A stretch of DNA of 64,000 nucleotides, taken from Micavibrio aeruginosavorus EPB (GTDB taxonomy: Bacteria; Pseudomonadota; Alphaproteobacteria; Micavibrionales; Micavibrionaceae). The notes beneath the pieces are model-generated. The model searched no databases. It was not told where the DNA came from and saw nothing but the letters and a program-made list of their open reading frames with translations. Location: assembly GCF_000348745.1 (NCBI RefSeq), contig NC_020812.1:1373444-1437443 (forward strand). The letters run 5' to 3'. Shown here piece by piece: positions 54,997 to 64,000 of the stretch; position 1 is the first letter of the stretch, and each line of letters begins with the position of its first letter. The position numbers and the translations under genes were made by a program.

Positions 54997-57732
54997 ATGT
55001 TGCTCGCCCTCGCCCAGAAAATTTTTGGTTCCAGTAATGACCGTATGGTCCGCTCCGTCGCCCGCCATGTTGAGCCGATCAACGCGCTGGAAGCCAAGTA
55101 CCAAGCCATGTCCGATTCCGAATTGCGGAATCAAACCGCTTTGTTCCGCGACCGATTGGCCAGCGGTGAAAAGCTGGACAATCTTTTGCACGACGCCTTC
55201 GCCGTTGTGCGCGAAGCCGCGAAACGTACATTGGGTCAACGCCACTTCGATGTGCAGTTGATGGGTGGCGCGGTTTTGCATTCCGGTAAAATTGCCGAAA
55301 TGCGTACGGGTGAAGGGAAAACATTGGTGGCCACGCTGGCCGCGTATCTGAACGCCCTGCCCGGCAAAGGCGTGCATGTTGTTACGGTCAACGATTATCT
55401 GGCCAAACGTGACGCGGAATGGATGGGCCAGGTTTACCGCTTCCTCGGCCTGACCGTGGGCTGCATCGTGCATGACATGAAGGATCAGGAACGCAAGGCC
55501 GCCTACGCCGCCGACATTACCTACGGCACGAACAACGAATTCGGCTTTGACTATCTGCGCGACAACATGAAATACCGCCTGGACGCGATGGTCCAGCGCC
55601 CGTTCCATTTCGCCATCGTCGACGAAGTGGACTCCATTCTGGTGGACGAAGCGCGGACACCGTTGATCATCTCCGGCCCAGCCGAAGATTCATCGGAGAT
55701 GTATACGGCGATCAACAAAATCATTCCGAAACTGGTCGCCGAAGATTTCGACCTGGACGAAAAACAGCGCAGTGTCGCCCTGACCGACCAGGGGACCGAG
55801 CATGTTGAAGATTTGTTGCGTCAGGCCGGCATGCTGGAAGAAGGCAGCACAATGTACGACGCCGGGAACGTCACGCTGGTCCACCATGTGAACCAGGCCC
55901 TGCGCGCCCATAAACTGTTCGCCCGCGACCGCGATTACATCGTGAAGGATGACAAGGTCATCATCATCGACGAATTCACGGGCCGCATGATGGAAGGCCG
56001 CCGCTTCTCCGAAGGTCTGCACCAGGCGCTGGAAGCACGCGAAGGCGTGAAGATCCAGAACGAAAACCAGACGCTGGCCTCCATCACGTTCCAGAACTAT
56101 TTCCGCATGTATCCCAAACTGGCGGGCATGACCGGTACGGCCATGACCGAAGCGGCGGAATTTGAAGAGATTTACAAACTGGGCGTCGTGGATATTCCCA
56201 CCAACAATCCGGTGGCCCGTATCGACCACAACGATAAAATCTATAAATCCCTGCGGGAAAAAGAAGATGCCGTTGTGAAGCTGGTTCAGGAATGCCGCGA
56301 GCGCAACCAACCGGTTCTGGTCGGCACCGTGTCGATTGAAAAATCGGAACAGCTGTCCGAAAAACTGAAGAAAGCCGGCATCCCGCACAACGTGCTGAAC
56401 GCCCGCCACCACGAACAGGAAGCGTATATCATTTCCCAAGCCGGTCGCCCCGGCGCGGTGACGATTGCCACCAACATGGCCGGTCGAGGAACCGACATTC
56501 AGCTGGGCGGTAACCTGCAAATGCGCATCGCCGCCGAAATTGACGATACATTGCCAGATGATCAGAAACAGGCCCGCATTGCCACCCTCACCGCCGAAAT
56601 TGAACGCGACCGCGAGATCGTGCGAGCCGCAGGTGGTTTGTATGTGATCGGCACGGAACGTCACGAATCCCGCCGGATTGATAACCAGCTGCGCGGCCGT
56701 TCGGGCCGTCAGGGCGACCCCGGTGCCACCATGTTCTTCCTGTCGCTGGAAGATGACCTGATGCGCATTTTCGGCTCCGAAAAAATGGAAATGCTGCTGG
56801 GGAACAAGCAAATCGGCCTGCGCGAAGGCGAAGCGCTGGTTCACCCGTGGATTTCCAAGGCGCTGGAACGCGCCCAGGCCCGCGTGGAACAGCAGAACTT
56901 CGAAATTCGTAAAAACCTGCTGAAATTCGACAACGTCATGAATGACCAGCGGAAAGTGATTTACGAACAACGCCGCGAAATCATGGATGCCGATGATGTC
57001 GAAGACATTGTCGCCGGTATGCGCCATGAAGTGATCGAAGATATGGTTATGCGCCAGATCCCGGCGCAATCCTATGCCGAGCAATGGGACACGGCGACCT
57101 TGAAAGCCGAAGTCCTGCGCGTTCTCTCCCTCGACCTGCCGATTGCGGATTGGGCGAAGGAAGAAGGCATTGCCGACAATGAAATCATCGACCGCCTGAT
57201 CGACGCGTCGGACAAGAAAATGGCCGCCAAGGCCGCCAATGCCGGACCGAAAGTCTGGCGCCAGATGGAGAAAGCCTTCCTGCTCCAACTGCTGGACCAG
57301 AATTGGAAGGAGCACCTGCTCAACCTCGACCATTTGCGTCAGGGCATCAATCTGCGCGCCTTCGGCCAGCGTGACCCGCTGAACGAATACAAAACCGAAG
57401 CGTTCACGATGTTTGAAATGATGCTGGTGCAATTGCGTGAGAACGTCACCGCGACGCTCAGCCTGCTGGAAATCCGTTCACCGGACGACCTGCAACAAAT
57501 GGCCCGCGGCCCGCAGGAACCGGACCCGTCCAAATTGCACGAAACACGGGTTGATCCGGCCTCCGCCGAGACATCGGTACCGGATGACAGTGCGGACCAA
57601 GCCCAACAAAGACCGATCCGCAATGCCACGTTTAATGCACAGGACCCGTCCACGTGGGGCCAGACCCAACGCAACGCGCCCTGCCCCTGTGGGTCCGGCA
57701 AGAAATTCAAGCATTGCCACGGTCAACTCTAA
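54997..57732 (+). CDS. secA: Protein translocase ATPase SecA
   Basis: Motor that drives preproteins through SecYEG. It has 911 residues: the N-terminal nucleotide domain with [20 protein letters not shown] near residue 100, [20 protein letters not shown], the second nucleotide domain ([16 protein letters not shown]), the helical scaffold, and the C-terminal zinc motif [21 protein letters not shown] precedes the ATG. The zinc-binding tail binds SecB. An FkbM methyltransferase gene follows after 9 bases. Confidence 0.98.
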   Translation: MLLALAQKIFGSSNDRMVRSVARHVEPINALEAKYQAMSDSELRNQTALFRDRLASGEKLDNLLHDAFAVVREAAKRTLGQRHFDVQLMGGAVLHSGKIAEMRTGEGKTLVATLAAYLNALPGKGVHVVTVNDYLAKRDAEWMGQVYRFLGLTVGCIVHDMKDQERKAAYAADITYGTNNEFGFDYLRDNMKYRLDAMVQRPFHFAIVDEVDSILVDEARTPLIISGPAEDSSEMYTAINKIIPKLVAEDFDLDEKQRSVALTDQGTEHVEDLLRQAGMLEEGSTMYDAGNVTLVHHVNQALRAHKLFARDRDYIVKDDKVIIIDEFTGRMMEGRRFSEGLHQALEAREGVKIQNENQTLASITFQNYFRMYPKLAGMTGTAMTEAAEFEEIYKLGVVDIPTNNPVARIDHNDKIYKSLREKEDAVVKLVQECRERNQPVLVGTVSIEKSEQLSEKLKKAGIPHNVLNARHHEQEAYIISQAGRPGAVTIATNMAGRGTDIQLGGNLQMRIAAEIDDTLPDDQKQARIATLTAEIERDREIVRAAGGLYVIGTERHESRRIDNQLRGRSGRQGDPGATMFFLSLEDDLMRIFGSEKMEMLLGNKQIGLREGEALVHPWISKALERAQARVEQQNFEIRKNLLKFDNVMNDQRKVIYEQRREIMDADDVEDIVAGMRHEVIEDMVMRQIPAQSYAEQWDTATLKAEVLRVLSLDLPIADWAKEEGIADNEIIDRLIDASDKKMAAKAANAGPKVWRQMEKAFLLQLLDQNWKEHLLNLDHLRQGINLRAFGQRDPLNEYKTEAFTMFEMMLVQLRENVTATLSLLEIRSPDDLQQMARGPQEPDPSKLHETRVDPASAETSVPDDSADQAQQRPIRNATFNAQDPSTWGQTQRNAPCPCGSGKKFKHCHGQL

Positions 57733-57741
57733 AAACTGACC

Positions 57742-58551
57742 ATGCTGCAACAGGTACCGCGCCCCCTCGACCTCACTTACCGTATGGTGATTGCGGTGGC
57801 GCGGCGTACGCCTTTGTCCCGTGGCGGGTTTCGCCGCGCGATCCTCAACTTCATAAAGAGCCGTGTGGACCATCCGATTATCACGGACTTTCGCGGCGTG
57901 CCCTTCATCCTGAATCTGGACAACACGACCGAAGCCAAGGCCCTGTTCGGGTATTACAATCTCGATGAACTGAACTTCCTGAATGCCGGGCTGCCGGATA
58001 CGGGGGCCGTGTTCGTTGATATGGGGGCCAATTCCGGGTTCTTTACCCAGAATTTCCTGGCCCGGACCGAGGGAACGGGCCATGCGCTGGCCATCGAACC
58101 CAACCCGAAAATGTGCGCCCGCATCCGTGCCAACTACGACATTCTAAAAGCCCAGAGCAAGACAGGCATGTCCAAACTCAGCCTCGAGCAATGCGCCGTT
58201 GGCGATGTCAGCGCTGTGATGGAGCTGGATCTGTCCACCGGTTATGGCGGCGCGCATGTCACGAACGAAAAATCCGCCCATTCCATTACGGTTCAGATTG
58301 AACCCTTTGAAACGCTTCTCCGCCGCAATGGAATTGAAAAAATTGACGTGATGAAGGTGGATGTCGAGGGATTTGAAGACCGCGCCCTGATCCCGTTTTT
58401 CAAAACGGCACCGCAAAGCCTGTTCCCGAAACATATCATTATCGAACACACATGCCAGGACCGGTGGGTCGGTGATTTGTTTGGCGTAATGACGGATGCC
58501 GGGTATCGCACAGTGAAAACAACACGCGGCAATATGTTTTTATCGCGATAA
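57742..58551 (+). CDS. FkbM family methyltransferase
   Basis: A 269-residue SAM-dependent O-methyltransferase. FkbM features are VFVDMGANSGFFTQNFLART (SAM motif I) near residue 91, HALAIEPNPKMCARIRANYD, and the diagnostic IDVMKVDVEGFEDRALIP. Such enzymes modify sugars or secondary metabolites; substrate unknown. It follows secA by nine bases and may be read through from it. Its stop is three bases from the convergent CorC gene. Confidence 0.9.
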   Translation: MLQQVPRPLDLTYRMVIAVARRTPLSRGGFRRAILNFIKSRVDHPIITDFRGVPFILNLDNTTEAKALFGYYNLDELNFLNAGLPDTGAVFVDMGANSGFFTQNFLARTEGTGHALAIEPNPKMCARIRANYDILKAQSKTGMSKLSLEQCAVGDVSAVMELDLSTGYGGAHVTNEKSAHSITVQIEPFETLLRRNGIEKIDVMKVDVEGFEDRALIPFFKTAPQSLFPKHIIIEHTCQDRWVGDLFGVMTDAGYRTVKTTRGNMFLSR

Positions 58552-58553
58552 TA

Positions 58554-59828
58554 TTACGCGACCTCACCCTTTTTCTTCGGCGGCGTCACACGCACCAGCG
58601 TGATCTGGTTCCGGTGTCGGCGAACGATATCAAAGCGGAATCCGTAAAAATTGAACACCTGGCCGATTTCAGGAATTTTCTGCGCCTCGTGCAGGACAAG
58701 CCCCGCCAGCGTTGAATAATCTTCGTCTGGCAAATTCCAGTCAAATTCCCGGTTCAGGTCACGAATTGTCACCGTCCCATCAATCAGCAGCGTGCCATTG
58801 GGTTGTTTACGCACACCGGCAACACTGATGTCATGTTCATCATCAATATCGCCCACGATTTCTTCCAGAATGTCTTCCAGCGTGATAATCCCCATCAACG
58901 ACCCATATTCGTCGACAACCAATGCAAAATGCTCCCGGCGTTTGCGGAACTCCTGCAACTGATCAAACAGGGTCGTACTGTTTGGGATAAACCACGGATC
59001 GGCGGCCAGCCGCTCGACATCAATGCGGTCAATATTACCGCCTTCGCTTTGCATTTCACGCAACAAAGCCTTGGCATGGATCACACCGACAATATTATCC
59101 GCACTGTCCCGCCAGACAGGAATACGGGTATAGGGGCTTTCCAATACCTGCTGGACAATGGCGGCGGATGGCTGGTCCAGGTCAATCGTCATCACATTGC
59201 GGCGGTGAATCATAATTTCTTCCACCTCGACATCAGCCAGATCGAGAATAGACCGCAACATGGCGCGTTGTTCCTGCACCTCTTTGTCTTCGCCACTGTG
59301 CATTTCAATTGCACCGCGTAGTTCTTCGATATTATTCCCGACATTCACCTGCGTGATATCATGGCCGAACAGACGCAATAATCCACGCACAATCCACGCC
59401 ACCGCTTCGGTAATCGGTGCCAGAATTTTAATCAATACGTTGATGATTGGGGCAATCGTCATGGCCATGCCGTCGGCATGATAAAACGCATAGGTTTTCG
59501 GCAACACTTCAGAGCAGATCAAAACGATCAGCGTCATGGCAATGGTGGCATAGAAAACCCCGGCATCACCGAACAGAACGATTAAAACGCTGGTCGCCAG
59601 CGCCGAGGCCATAATGTTGACCAGGTTGTTCCCCAGCAACAGCGCTCCAATCATCCGGTCTTTTTTATCGCGCACATTATTCACCATAATGGCGCGCTTA
59701 TTGCCTTCCTTGGCCAACGCCGCCATACGCGCCTTGGATGCCGCAGTCAGCGCCGTTTCCGAACCGGAAAAGAACGCCGACAGGCACAACAGGATAAAAA
59801 TCGCGAAACAGGACAAACCCACAGACAT
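58554..59828 (-). CDS. HlyC/CorC (CNNM) family membrane protein
   Basis: A 424-residue protein: an N-terminal DUF21 domain with about four membrane helices (FAIFILLCLSAFFSGSETAL), a pair of CBS domains (VMTIDLDQPSAAIVQQVLES; FRKRREHFALVVDEYGSLMG) and a C-terminal CorC/HlyC domain (DEDYSTLAGLVLHEAQKIP). Homologues handle Mg2+ or Co2+ efflux. In alphaproteobacteria it often follows aroK-aroB, as here. Confidence 0.93.
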   Translation of the reverse strand: MSVGLSCFAIFILLCLSAFFSGSETALTAASKARMAALAKEGNKRAIMVNNVRDKKDRMIGALLLGNNLVNIMASALATSVLIVLFGDAGVFYATIAMTLIVLICSEVLPKTYAFYHADGMAMTIAPIINVLIKILAPITEAVAWIVRGLLRLFGHDITQVNVGNNIEELRGAIEMHSGEDKEVQEQRAMLRSILDLADVEVEEIMIHRRNVMTIDLDQPSAAIVQQVLESPYTRIPVWRDSADNIVGVIHAKALLREMQSEGGNIDRIDVERLAADPWFIPNSTTLFDQLQEFRKRREHFALVVDEYGSLMGIITLEDILEEIVGDIDDEHDISVAGVRKQPNGTLLIDGTVTIRDLNREFDWNLPDEDYSTLAGLVLHEAQKIPEIGQVFNFYGFRFDIVRRHRNQITLVRVTPPKKKGEVA

Positions 59829-59838
59829 TGTATTTTTC

Positions 59839-60939
59839 CTACAAAGATTGATTTAAAACAGACAATACATCGTGATCGTCAACGCCACCCCGGACAAAGG
59901 CCTGCCCAATCCCGTGCGTCAGTATAAACTGAATCCCCTGATCATTGGCTTTTTTATCGCCGCGCATCCGCTCAAGCAAACTTTTTTCATCCAAGGATAA
60001 AGGCAAATCCATATCACGCAGGGTCACAGGCAATTCTACGGTCTGTAAATGCGCGCGCGTACGCGTCACCGTATCATGCGAACAGAGCGACAAGCGCGCC
60101 GATAATTCCGTGGCCAGCATCATTCCCACGGCCACCGCCTCGCCATGCAAAACCCGGCCATCATACCCACAGGCGGATTCAATCGCATGGGCGAACGTAT
60201 GACCAAAATTCAACAAGGCCCGGCGGCCGCCCGCGCGTTCATGCTCATCCTCGGCGACAATCGCGGCCTTGTGCGCGCAGGATGTTTCAACGGCATGGGT
60301 AATCGCTTCGGGATCGCGGGTTAAAACCCGTACGCCGTTTTGTTCCAGCCACGCAAAAAATTCCGCATCGCCCAGAAGGCCGTATTTGACAATTTCCGCA
60401 TACCCCGCGCGCAATTCACGGGCCGGTAACGTATCCAAAACATTAGTGTCACAAAACACCGCCGCAGGTTGATGAAACGCCCCAACCAGATTTTTACCCG
60501 CATGCATATTAATTCCGGTTTTCCCACCAACAGAGCTGTCAACCTGCGCCAGCAAGGTCGTCGGCACCTGAACAAAGGGAATGCCGCGCATGATCGTGGC
60601 CGCACAGAACCCGGCCAGATCGCCGACAACACCACCACCGACCGCAATCAATACGGACCCGCGATTGACACCGTTTTCCAGCAACCAATCCTGCACCCGT
60701 TCAAACCATGCGATCGATTTTGTTGCCTCCCCCGGCGGAAGAGTCATGATGACACCGCCACAAGAACCCGCAACCTGCACCCCGTAGGCTTCGGCATTTT
60801 CATCGGTAATGATAAAAAATCGTTTTGCCGCACCGATGGCAGGGGGCAATGAATCCATGATGCTGTTCAGCGCGCCCTGCCCGACATGAATATCGTAGGC
60901 GCGATCCCCCAACGGGACATGAACCACACGGTTATTCAT
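59839..60939 (-). CDS. aroB: 3-dehydroquinate synthase
   Basis: Second shikimate-pathway enzyme; NAD+-dependent, needs Zn2+/Co2+. It has 366 residues with the NAD region AVGGGVVGDLAGFCAATIMRG, PTTLLAQVDSSVGGKTGINM, and metal ligands in GYAEIVKYGLLGD and NFGHTFAHAIES. Its ATG overlaps the aroK stop by four bases, so the two are coupled. Confidence 0.96.
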   Translation of the reverse strand: MNNRVVHVPLGDRAYDIHVGQGALNSIMDSLPPAIGAAKRFFIITDENAEAYGVQVAGSCGGVIMTLPPGEATKSIAWFERVQDWLLENGVNRGSVLIAVGGGVVGDLAGFCAATIMRGIPFVQVPTTLLAQVDSSVGGKTGINMHAGKNLVGAFHQPAAVFCDTNVLDTLPARELRAGYAEIVKYGLLGDAEFFAWLEQNGVRVLTRDPEAITHAVETSCAHKAAIVAEDEHERAGGRRALLNFGHTFAHAIESACGYDGRVLHGEAVAVGMMLATELSARLSLCSHDTVTRTRAHLQTVELPVTLRDMDLPLSLDEKSLLERMRGDKKANDQGIQFILTHGIGQAFVRGGVDDHDVLSVLNQSL

Positions 60940-61445
60940 TGCACATCCTCCAAAACAGTCTGCAACCCGCGCAAGGTCTGCATCATAATGGCATCATCAT
61001 CGCCGGACCCGGTATCCACCTGCATCATTGCGCGCGCATAGATGGGATCGCGGATCAGGGATAAGTCCTGTAGAACCTGCTCCGGGTCCCTGCCCGCCAA
61101 TAACGGGCGTGGACGGCCATTCCGTGTGCGCGCGGCCAGAATGGTTAAATCGGCCCGGACCCAGATGGATATCGACCGGGCCCAGATCATATCCGCCGTT
61201 TCGGTTCGCATAATGGCACCGCCCCCGGTGGAAATCACCTGCGCCCCTTGATCCAGCAAACGACGGATCACCCGGGCCTCGCCATCGCGGAAGGCCGGCT
61301 CGCCCAACGTTTCAAATATTTCCGGAATGCGCATACCCGCCGCCCGCTCGACCTCGTCATCAGAATCGACGAATGGCAGGCCCAAAACATGGCCCAGACG
61401 GCGGCCCAGACGTGATTTTCCGGCCCCCATGGGCCCCACCAGCAC
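60936..61445 (-). CDS. aroK: Shikimate kinase, N-terminus apparently frameshifted
   Basis: Phosphorylates shikimate. The 169-residue open frame starts at GTG 61445 with LVGPMGAGKSRLGRRL (P-loop), DSDDEVERAAGM, FRDGEARVIRRL, STGGGAIMR and RPRPLLAG, all of the family. But it begins at the P-loop, without the first beta-strand, and has no ribosome-binding site. In another frame a short coding stretch begins at ATG 61522 (MDTIPQDRTGPEALIAAVQ) and reaches an A9 run; loss of one A joins it in frame to NNRPIVLVGPMGAGKS, restoring a normal N-terminus. Either slippage or a sequencing error is implied. It overlaps aroB by four bases. Confidence 0.88.
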   Translation of the reverse strand: MLVGPMGAGKSRLGRRLGHVLGLPFVDSDDEVERAAGMRIPEIFETLGEPAFRDGEARVIRRLLDQGAQVISTGGGAIMRTETADMIWARSISIWVRADLTILAARTRNGRPRPLLAGRDPEQVLQDLSLIRDPIYARAMMQVDTGSGDDDAIMMQTLRGLQTVLEDVQ

Positions 61446-61458
61446 GATGGGGCGGTTA

Positions 61459-61467
61459 TTTTTTTTT
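61459..61467 (-). other. A9 homopolymer at the aroK frame junction (possible slippage site)
   Basis: Nine T on the plus strand (nine A in the transcript). The frame from ATG 61522 enters the run as GTA CAA AAA AAA ATA; with eight A it would read into NNRPIVLVG in the aroK frame. Runs of this length are well-known sites of polymerase slippage and of sequencing errors. Confidence 0.6.
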
Positions 61468-61652
61468 GTACCGCCGCGATCAGGGCCTCAGGCCCCGTCC
61501 TGTCCTGTGGGATAGTATCCATCCCACTCTTATGCCATGGCAGGAATAAAATGAAAATATGGCCCCCACCCTGTTGAATTCAGGCCCCCCTTTGCTACAT
61601 TGCCCGTATTATGTCGATTCGGGGCTCATCCCCTCAGGTAAGGAGTTTGACC

Positions 61653-61784
61653 ATGCTGAAATGGATTTCACTGGCCGTGTTGCTGATGATCATTGGCGGT
61701 TTCGGGTTTGTTGCGTTTACGGATGTCAACGTGCCGCAAACGGAAATCAGCAAGACCGTTCCAAACGACCGTTTTTATAACTGA
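61653..61784 (+). CDS. Small single-span membrane protein (43 residues)
   Basis: ATG 61653 follows GTAAGGAG by seven bases, a strong ribosome-binding site. The product is a hydrophobic N-terminal helix (LAVLLMIIGGFGFVAF) followed by a short polar tail ending KTVPNDRFYN. It lies between divergent aroK and the exported-protein gene, in the region leading to xerD. No named family recognised. Confidence 0.65.
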   Translation: MLKWISLAVLLMIIGGFGFVAFTDVNVPQTEISKTVPNDRFYN

Positions 61785-61808
61785 TCCGGTATCGGGGACT
61801 GGCGTATC

Positions 61809-63629
61809 ATGATCATCTCGCGAACATTGAAAATTTTCATGCTGGGCGTTGCGGCAATGACCGTCATGGCGGTGCCCGCTTTCGCGAATGACCGCATGGC
61901 CGGAACGCAGGGCGGTACCAACCGCCCCGCGCCGGTCAAAACAGAAAAGCCAGAGACCGAAACCGCGAAAAAGCAGGATCAGGCCCAGACCGTCAAATTC
62001 ACGCCACCGGCAACGTCGTTGCCAAAGTTCAGCTATAAGGTGCTGGAAAGTTACGGCACGCTCAGCGACCCGCTGGGCCCCACGCTGGGCGTTGATATGT
62101 GGGCGGGATCGTCACGATCCACCATCGTCAAGGAAATCCCCAACCTGCCCAATGGCCACACCGTGGCCACGATGCAGGATATGACGTTACGCCTGTTACT
62201 GACACAGGCCGACAGCACGTTTATTCGCGCCGATGTTGCCCCGGAAAAGGGCAACGACCTGATGACGTTGCGCCTGCAAAAGCTGCTGGATATTGGCGCG
62301 TATAAATCGGCGATGGATTTATATACACAGATTGCGGGCGAGCCTTATCACGAAAAACTGGCCCGCGCGGGCATTACCGCCATGCTGTATAATGGCGAGA
62401 CGGGCTTGGCCTGCCTTGAATTTCGCGCCGTCCAAAAACGCATGATGGACAACCCCGACGACATGTCCGCCGATGACATGACGTGGTGGACCGCCATGGC
62501 CCCGATTTGTGACGCCATTCAGGCCCGCATGATCAACCCAAAGGCCGATGATTTCAAAATTGATGAAGCCGCATTGGGTGAGAGCAAAATTCTCAATCAA
62601 TTGCTCTCCCGCAAAGATTTCAAACTGGGCATCAGCGACGTTGAAGATTTCGCCGCACTGAATGGCCTTGAGCGTTCCGTTCTGGCAGGCCTGCGCCGTT
62701 ATGATTTCAACCGCCTGAAACTGCGCGATGTGGGTGCGGTGGATGGTTCCGTTTTGATGATTATGGTCGAAGACCCGACAATGCCGGCCCGCCTGCGCGC
62801 ACCGCTGATGGTTGAGACCCTGCACCGCGGGTTGGTCCACACGGACCGCCTGATCGCATTGTACGAGGACACAGCCGTCGACAGCGGATCGCTGGGCGAT
62901 GTCGCCCAATCGTGGCGGTCATTAAAAGACGCATCCAAAGCCACGCTGGATTCAAGCCTGCCTGGCCTGATGAATTTTGACACCCGCACACCCATGGCCG
63001 CCTACTATCCGTTTGCCGAGGCGTTAAGCAAGGCCAGCCCGGAGGGCTTCTCTGGCCGGGCGCTGGATAACGGCCTGCGAGTCATGATGTTGGCCGGAGT
63101 AACCCCGCCGGAACGCTGGGTTAAGGCCTGGAATGCCCGCGAATCAGTGTCCGAATCACCCTCCACCGAATCATATGAATTGGGGGCCGGAATTGCCGTT
63201 TTGGGAAATAATTCACGCCTTTTGGATATTTTTAATAGTGACGCCGCCAAGGCCCATTTCGCCACCCCGGAAAGCCAAAAAGACAAGGAAATCCTTGCTG
63301 TTTTTAGTGGACTTGGGCTGGAAAATGTATTACATAACACGGACAACTCCGATGCTTATGAAAAATTGTTTGACTTGACAGCCCCTAACGATTATGTAAT
63401 GCCGTTAGGTGGCTTGTTAGAACAGCTCGGCAGAGCCGCCGAAGATCAGCGGCTTGGTGAGACAGTACTGCTAGCCTCTGTGATCCTGAACGATATGGCC
63501 CGGGCCCCGGACAAGGTCCACCCCGGCGTTATCCGCGAGGTTCTCAGAAGTTTAGTAACAGTGGGGTTCAAAAAAGAAGCACATGATCTGGCTCTTGCAG
63601 TCATTCTGGGCTTAGACGAATTAAAATAG
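61809..63629 (+). CDS. Large exported protein of unknown function, before xerD
   Basis: A 606-residue protein with a signal peptide (FMLGVAAMTVMAVPAFA) and a Lys/Gln/Pro-rich linker (residues 40-65). The rest is alpha-helical with helical-repeat character (LQKLLDIGAYKSAMDLYTQI; LARAGITAMLYNGETGLACL). No family recognised. It follows the 43-residue peptide by 24 bases and precedes xerD by 13. From about 63190 the base and codon style becomes more AT-rich than the first two-thirds. Confidence 0.75.
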   Translation: MIISRTLKIFMLGVAAMTVMAVPAFANDRMAGTQGGTNRPAPVKTEKPETETAKKQDQAQTVKFTPPATSLPKFSYKVLESYGTLSDPLGPTLGVDMWAGSSRSTIVKEIPNLPNGHTVATMQDMTLRLLLTQADSTFIRADVAPEKGNDLMTLRLQKLLDIGAYKSAMDLYTQIAGEPYHEKLARAGITAMLYNGETGLACLEFRAVQKRMMDNPDDMSADDMTWWTAMAPICDAIQARMINPKADDFKIDEAALGESKILNQLLSRKDFKLGISDVEDFAALNGLERSVLAGLRRYDFNRLKLRDVGAVDGSVLMIMVEDPTMPARLRAPLMVETLHRGLVHTDRLIALYEDTAVDSGSLGDVAQSWRSLKDASKATLDSSLPGLMNFDTRTPMAAYYPFAEALSKASPEGFSGRALDNGLRVMMLAGVTPPERWVKAWNARESVSESPSTESYELGAGIAVLGNNSRLLDIFNSDAAKAHFATPESQKDKEILAVFSGLGLENVLHNTDNSDAYEKLFDLTAPNDYVMPLGGLLEQLGRAAEDQRLGETVLLASVILNDMARAPDKVHPGVIREVLRSLVTVGFKKEAHDLALAVILGLDELK

Positions 63630-63642
63630 GAGATATATTAAA

Positions 63643-64000
63643 ATGGCTCGTCCTGGTCGTCCGGCAATGCCGAAACCGAAACTTCACCCGCTCGTGGACT
63701 CGTTCCTCGACATGCTCACGACTGAGCGCGGGGCCGCAATGAACACACGCCAGGCCTACTGGCGCGATCTGGCTGACTTCAGCCTGTATCTGCGCGACAA
63801 AGCCAGCAAAGAGATCGTCGATGCCAGCAACGACGAAATCAAATCCTATTTGAGAGACCTCGGTGACAAGATGCACGTGAAGGGCCAGAACACGGCTCAG
63901 ATCGCAACCCGTACGGTTGCCCGTCGCCTGTCCGCCCTGCGCCAGTTCTACCGCTATCTGGTATCGGAAAACATCCGCAAGGATGACCCGACCTCCGCGA
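63643..64000 (+). CDS. xerD: Tyrosine recombinase XerD, 3'-truncated by window edge
   Basis: The first 119 codons are present and open to the window end. The N-terminal SAM-like DNA-binding domain is seen: VDSFLDMLTTERGAAMNTRQ, AYWRDLADFSLYL, and TRTVARRLSALRQFYRYLVS, then KDDPTSA, as in XerC/XerD. The catalytic Arg/His/Tyr part lies outside. AGGAG stands about ten bases before the ATG. XerD with XerC resolves chromosome dimers at dif. The neighbouring aroK/aroB supports XerD rather than XerC. Confidence 0.85.
   Translation, partial: MARPGRPAMPKPKLHPLVDSFLDMLTTERGAAMNTRQAYWRDLADFSLYLRDKASKEIVDASNDEIKSYLRDLGDKMHVKGQNTAQIATRTVARRLSALRQFYRYLVSENIRKDDPTSA

Noticed and set aside
55690-57432. 580-codon minus-strand open frame opposite secA
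   Set aside because: Phe/His/Gln/Val-rich shadow of secA; no similarity visible.
61559-61780. 73-codon plus-strand open frame before xerD region
   Set aside because: It runs out of frame with the better-supported 43-residue peptide at 61653, which has the ribosome-binding site.

Overview
The window is a dense stretch of chromosomal housekeeping and envelope genes. It most resembles an alphaproteobacterium of the Rhodospirillales/Micavibrionales type, and my best guess, which is inference only, is a Micavibrio-like organism. The reasons are gene-order blocks typical of Alphaproteobacteria: lysC / RodZ-like / ispG / prfA / prmC / DUF4167 / clpB; tlpA / lptM / lysA / DUF4175; ftsE-ftsX-YdcF-plsC-DUF2125; mutT / parvulin / secA; and aroK-aroB-CorC next to xerD. 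No rRNA, tRNA, CRISPR array, prophage or complete insertion sequence was seen.

Layout. 1-14.5 kb: amino-acid catabolism and transport, with tdh (cut by the window edge), an MprF-like aminoacyl-lipid synthase lacking its flippase half, an ankyrin-like protein, hmgA, a DUF4139-like exported protein, a sodium:solute symporter, a secreted CE1-type esterase and a full glycine-cleavage operon gcvT-gcvH-gcvPA-gcvPB. 14.5-20.3 kb: a cold-shock pair (cspA and a DEAD-box helicase with a large structured leader and a long Arg-rich tail), a cytoplasmic NlpC/P60 peptidase facing a MurC/Mpl-type ligase, and a lipoprotein. 20.4-37.2 kb: a minus-strand conserved backbone (clpB, DUF4167, prmC, prfA, ispG, RodZ-like, lysC) whose junctions are repeatedly interrupted by orphan genes: two paralogous small proteins beside clpB, an AT-rich lipoprotein between prmC and prfA, two J-domain proteins and another lipoprotein. 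37.2-46.6 kb: ubiG, an HIG1-like protein, an AT-rich membrane protein, a pentapeptide-repeat protein, a glycosyltransferase-like protein, tlpA, lptM-lysA-DUF4175 and a zinc-ribbon/DUF3426 protein. 46.7-58.6 kb: a tightly overlapping ftsE-ftsX-YdcF-plsC-DUF2125 operon, chorismate mutase, a methyltransferase-mutT pair, parvulin, secA and an FkbM methyltransferase. 58.6-64 kb: CorC, aroB, aroK, a 43-residue membrane peptide, a large exported protein and the start of xerD.

How the genes fit together. Degradation of amino acids is well represented (threonine, tyrosine via homogentisate, glycine cleavage). DAP/lysine (lysC, lysA) and shikimate (aroB, aroK) steps are kept. Arginine genes that usually sit in two of these conserved blocks (argH, argJ) are absent, as probably are tyrA/hisC next to chorismate mutase. 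This fits a bacterium fed on protein or on prey, but it is inference from local synteny.

Most unusual items: an RNA structure predicted to hide the ribosome-binding site of the helicase; an A9 slippery run separating the natural N-terminus of aroK from its body; a duplicated unknown protein family carrying matching promoter/hairpin modules; and an AT-rich orphan splitting prfA from prmC.
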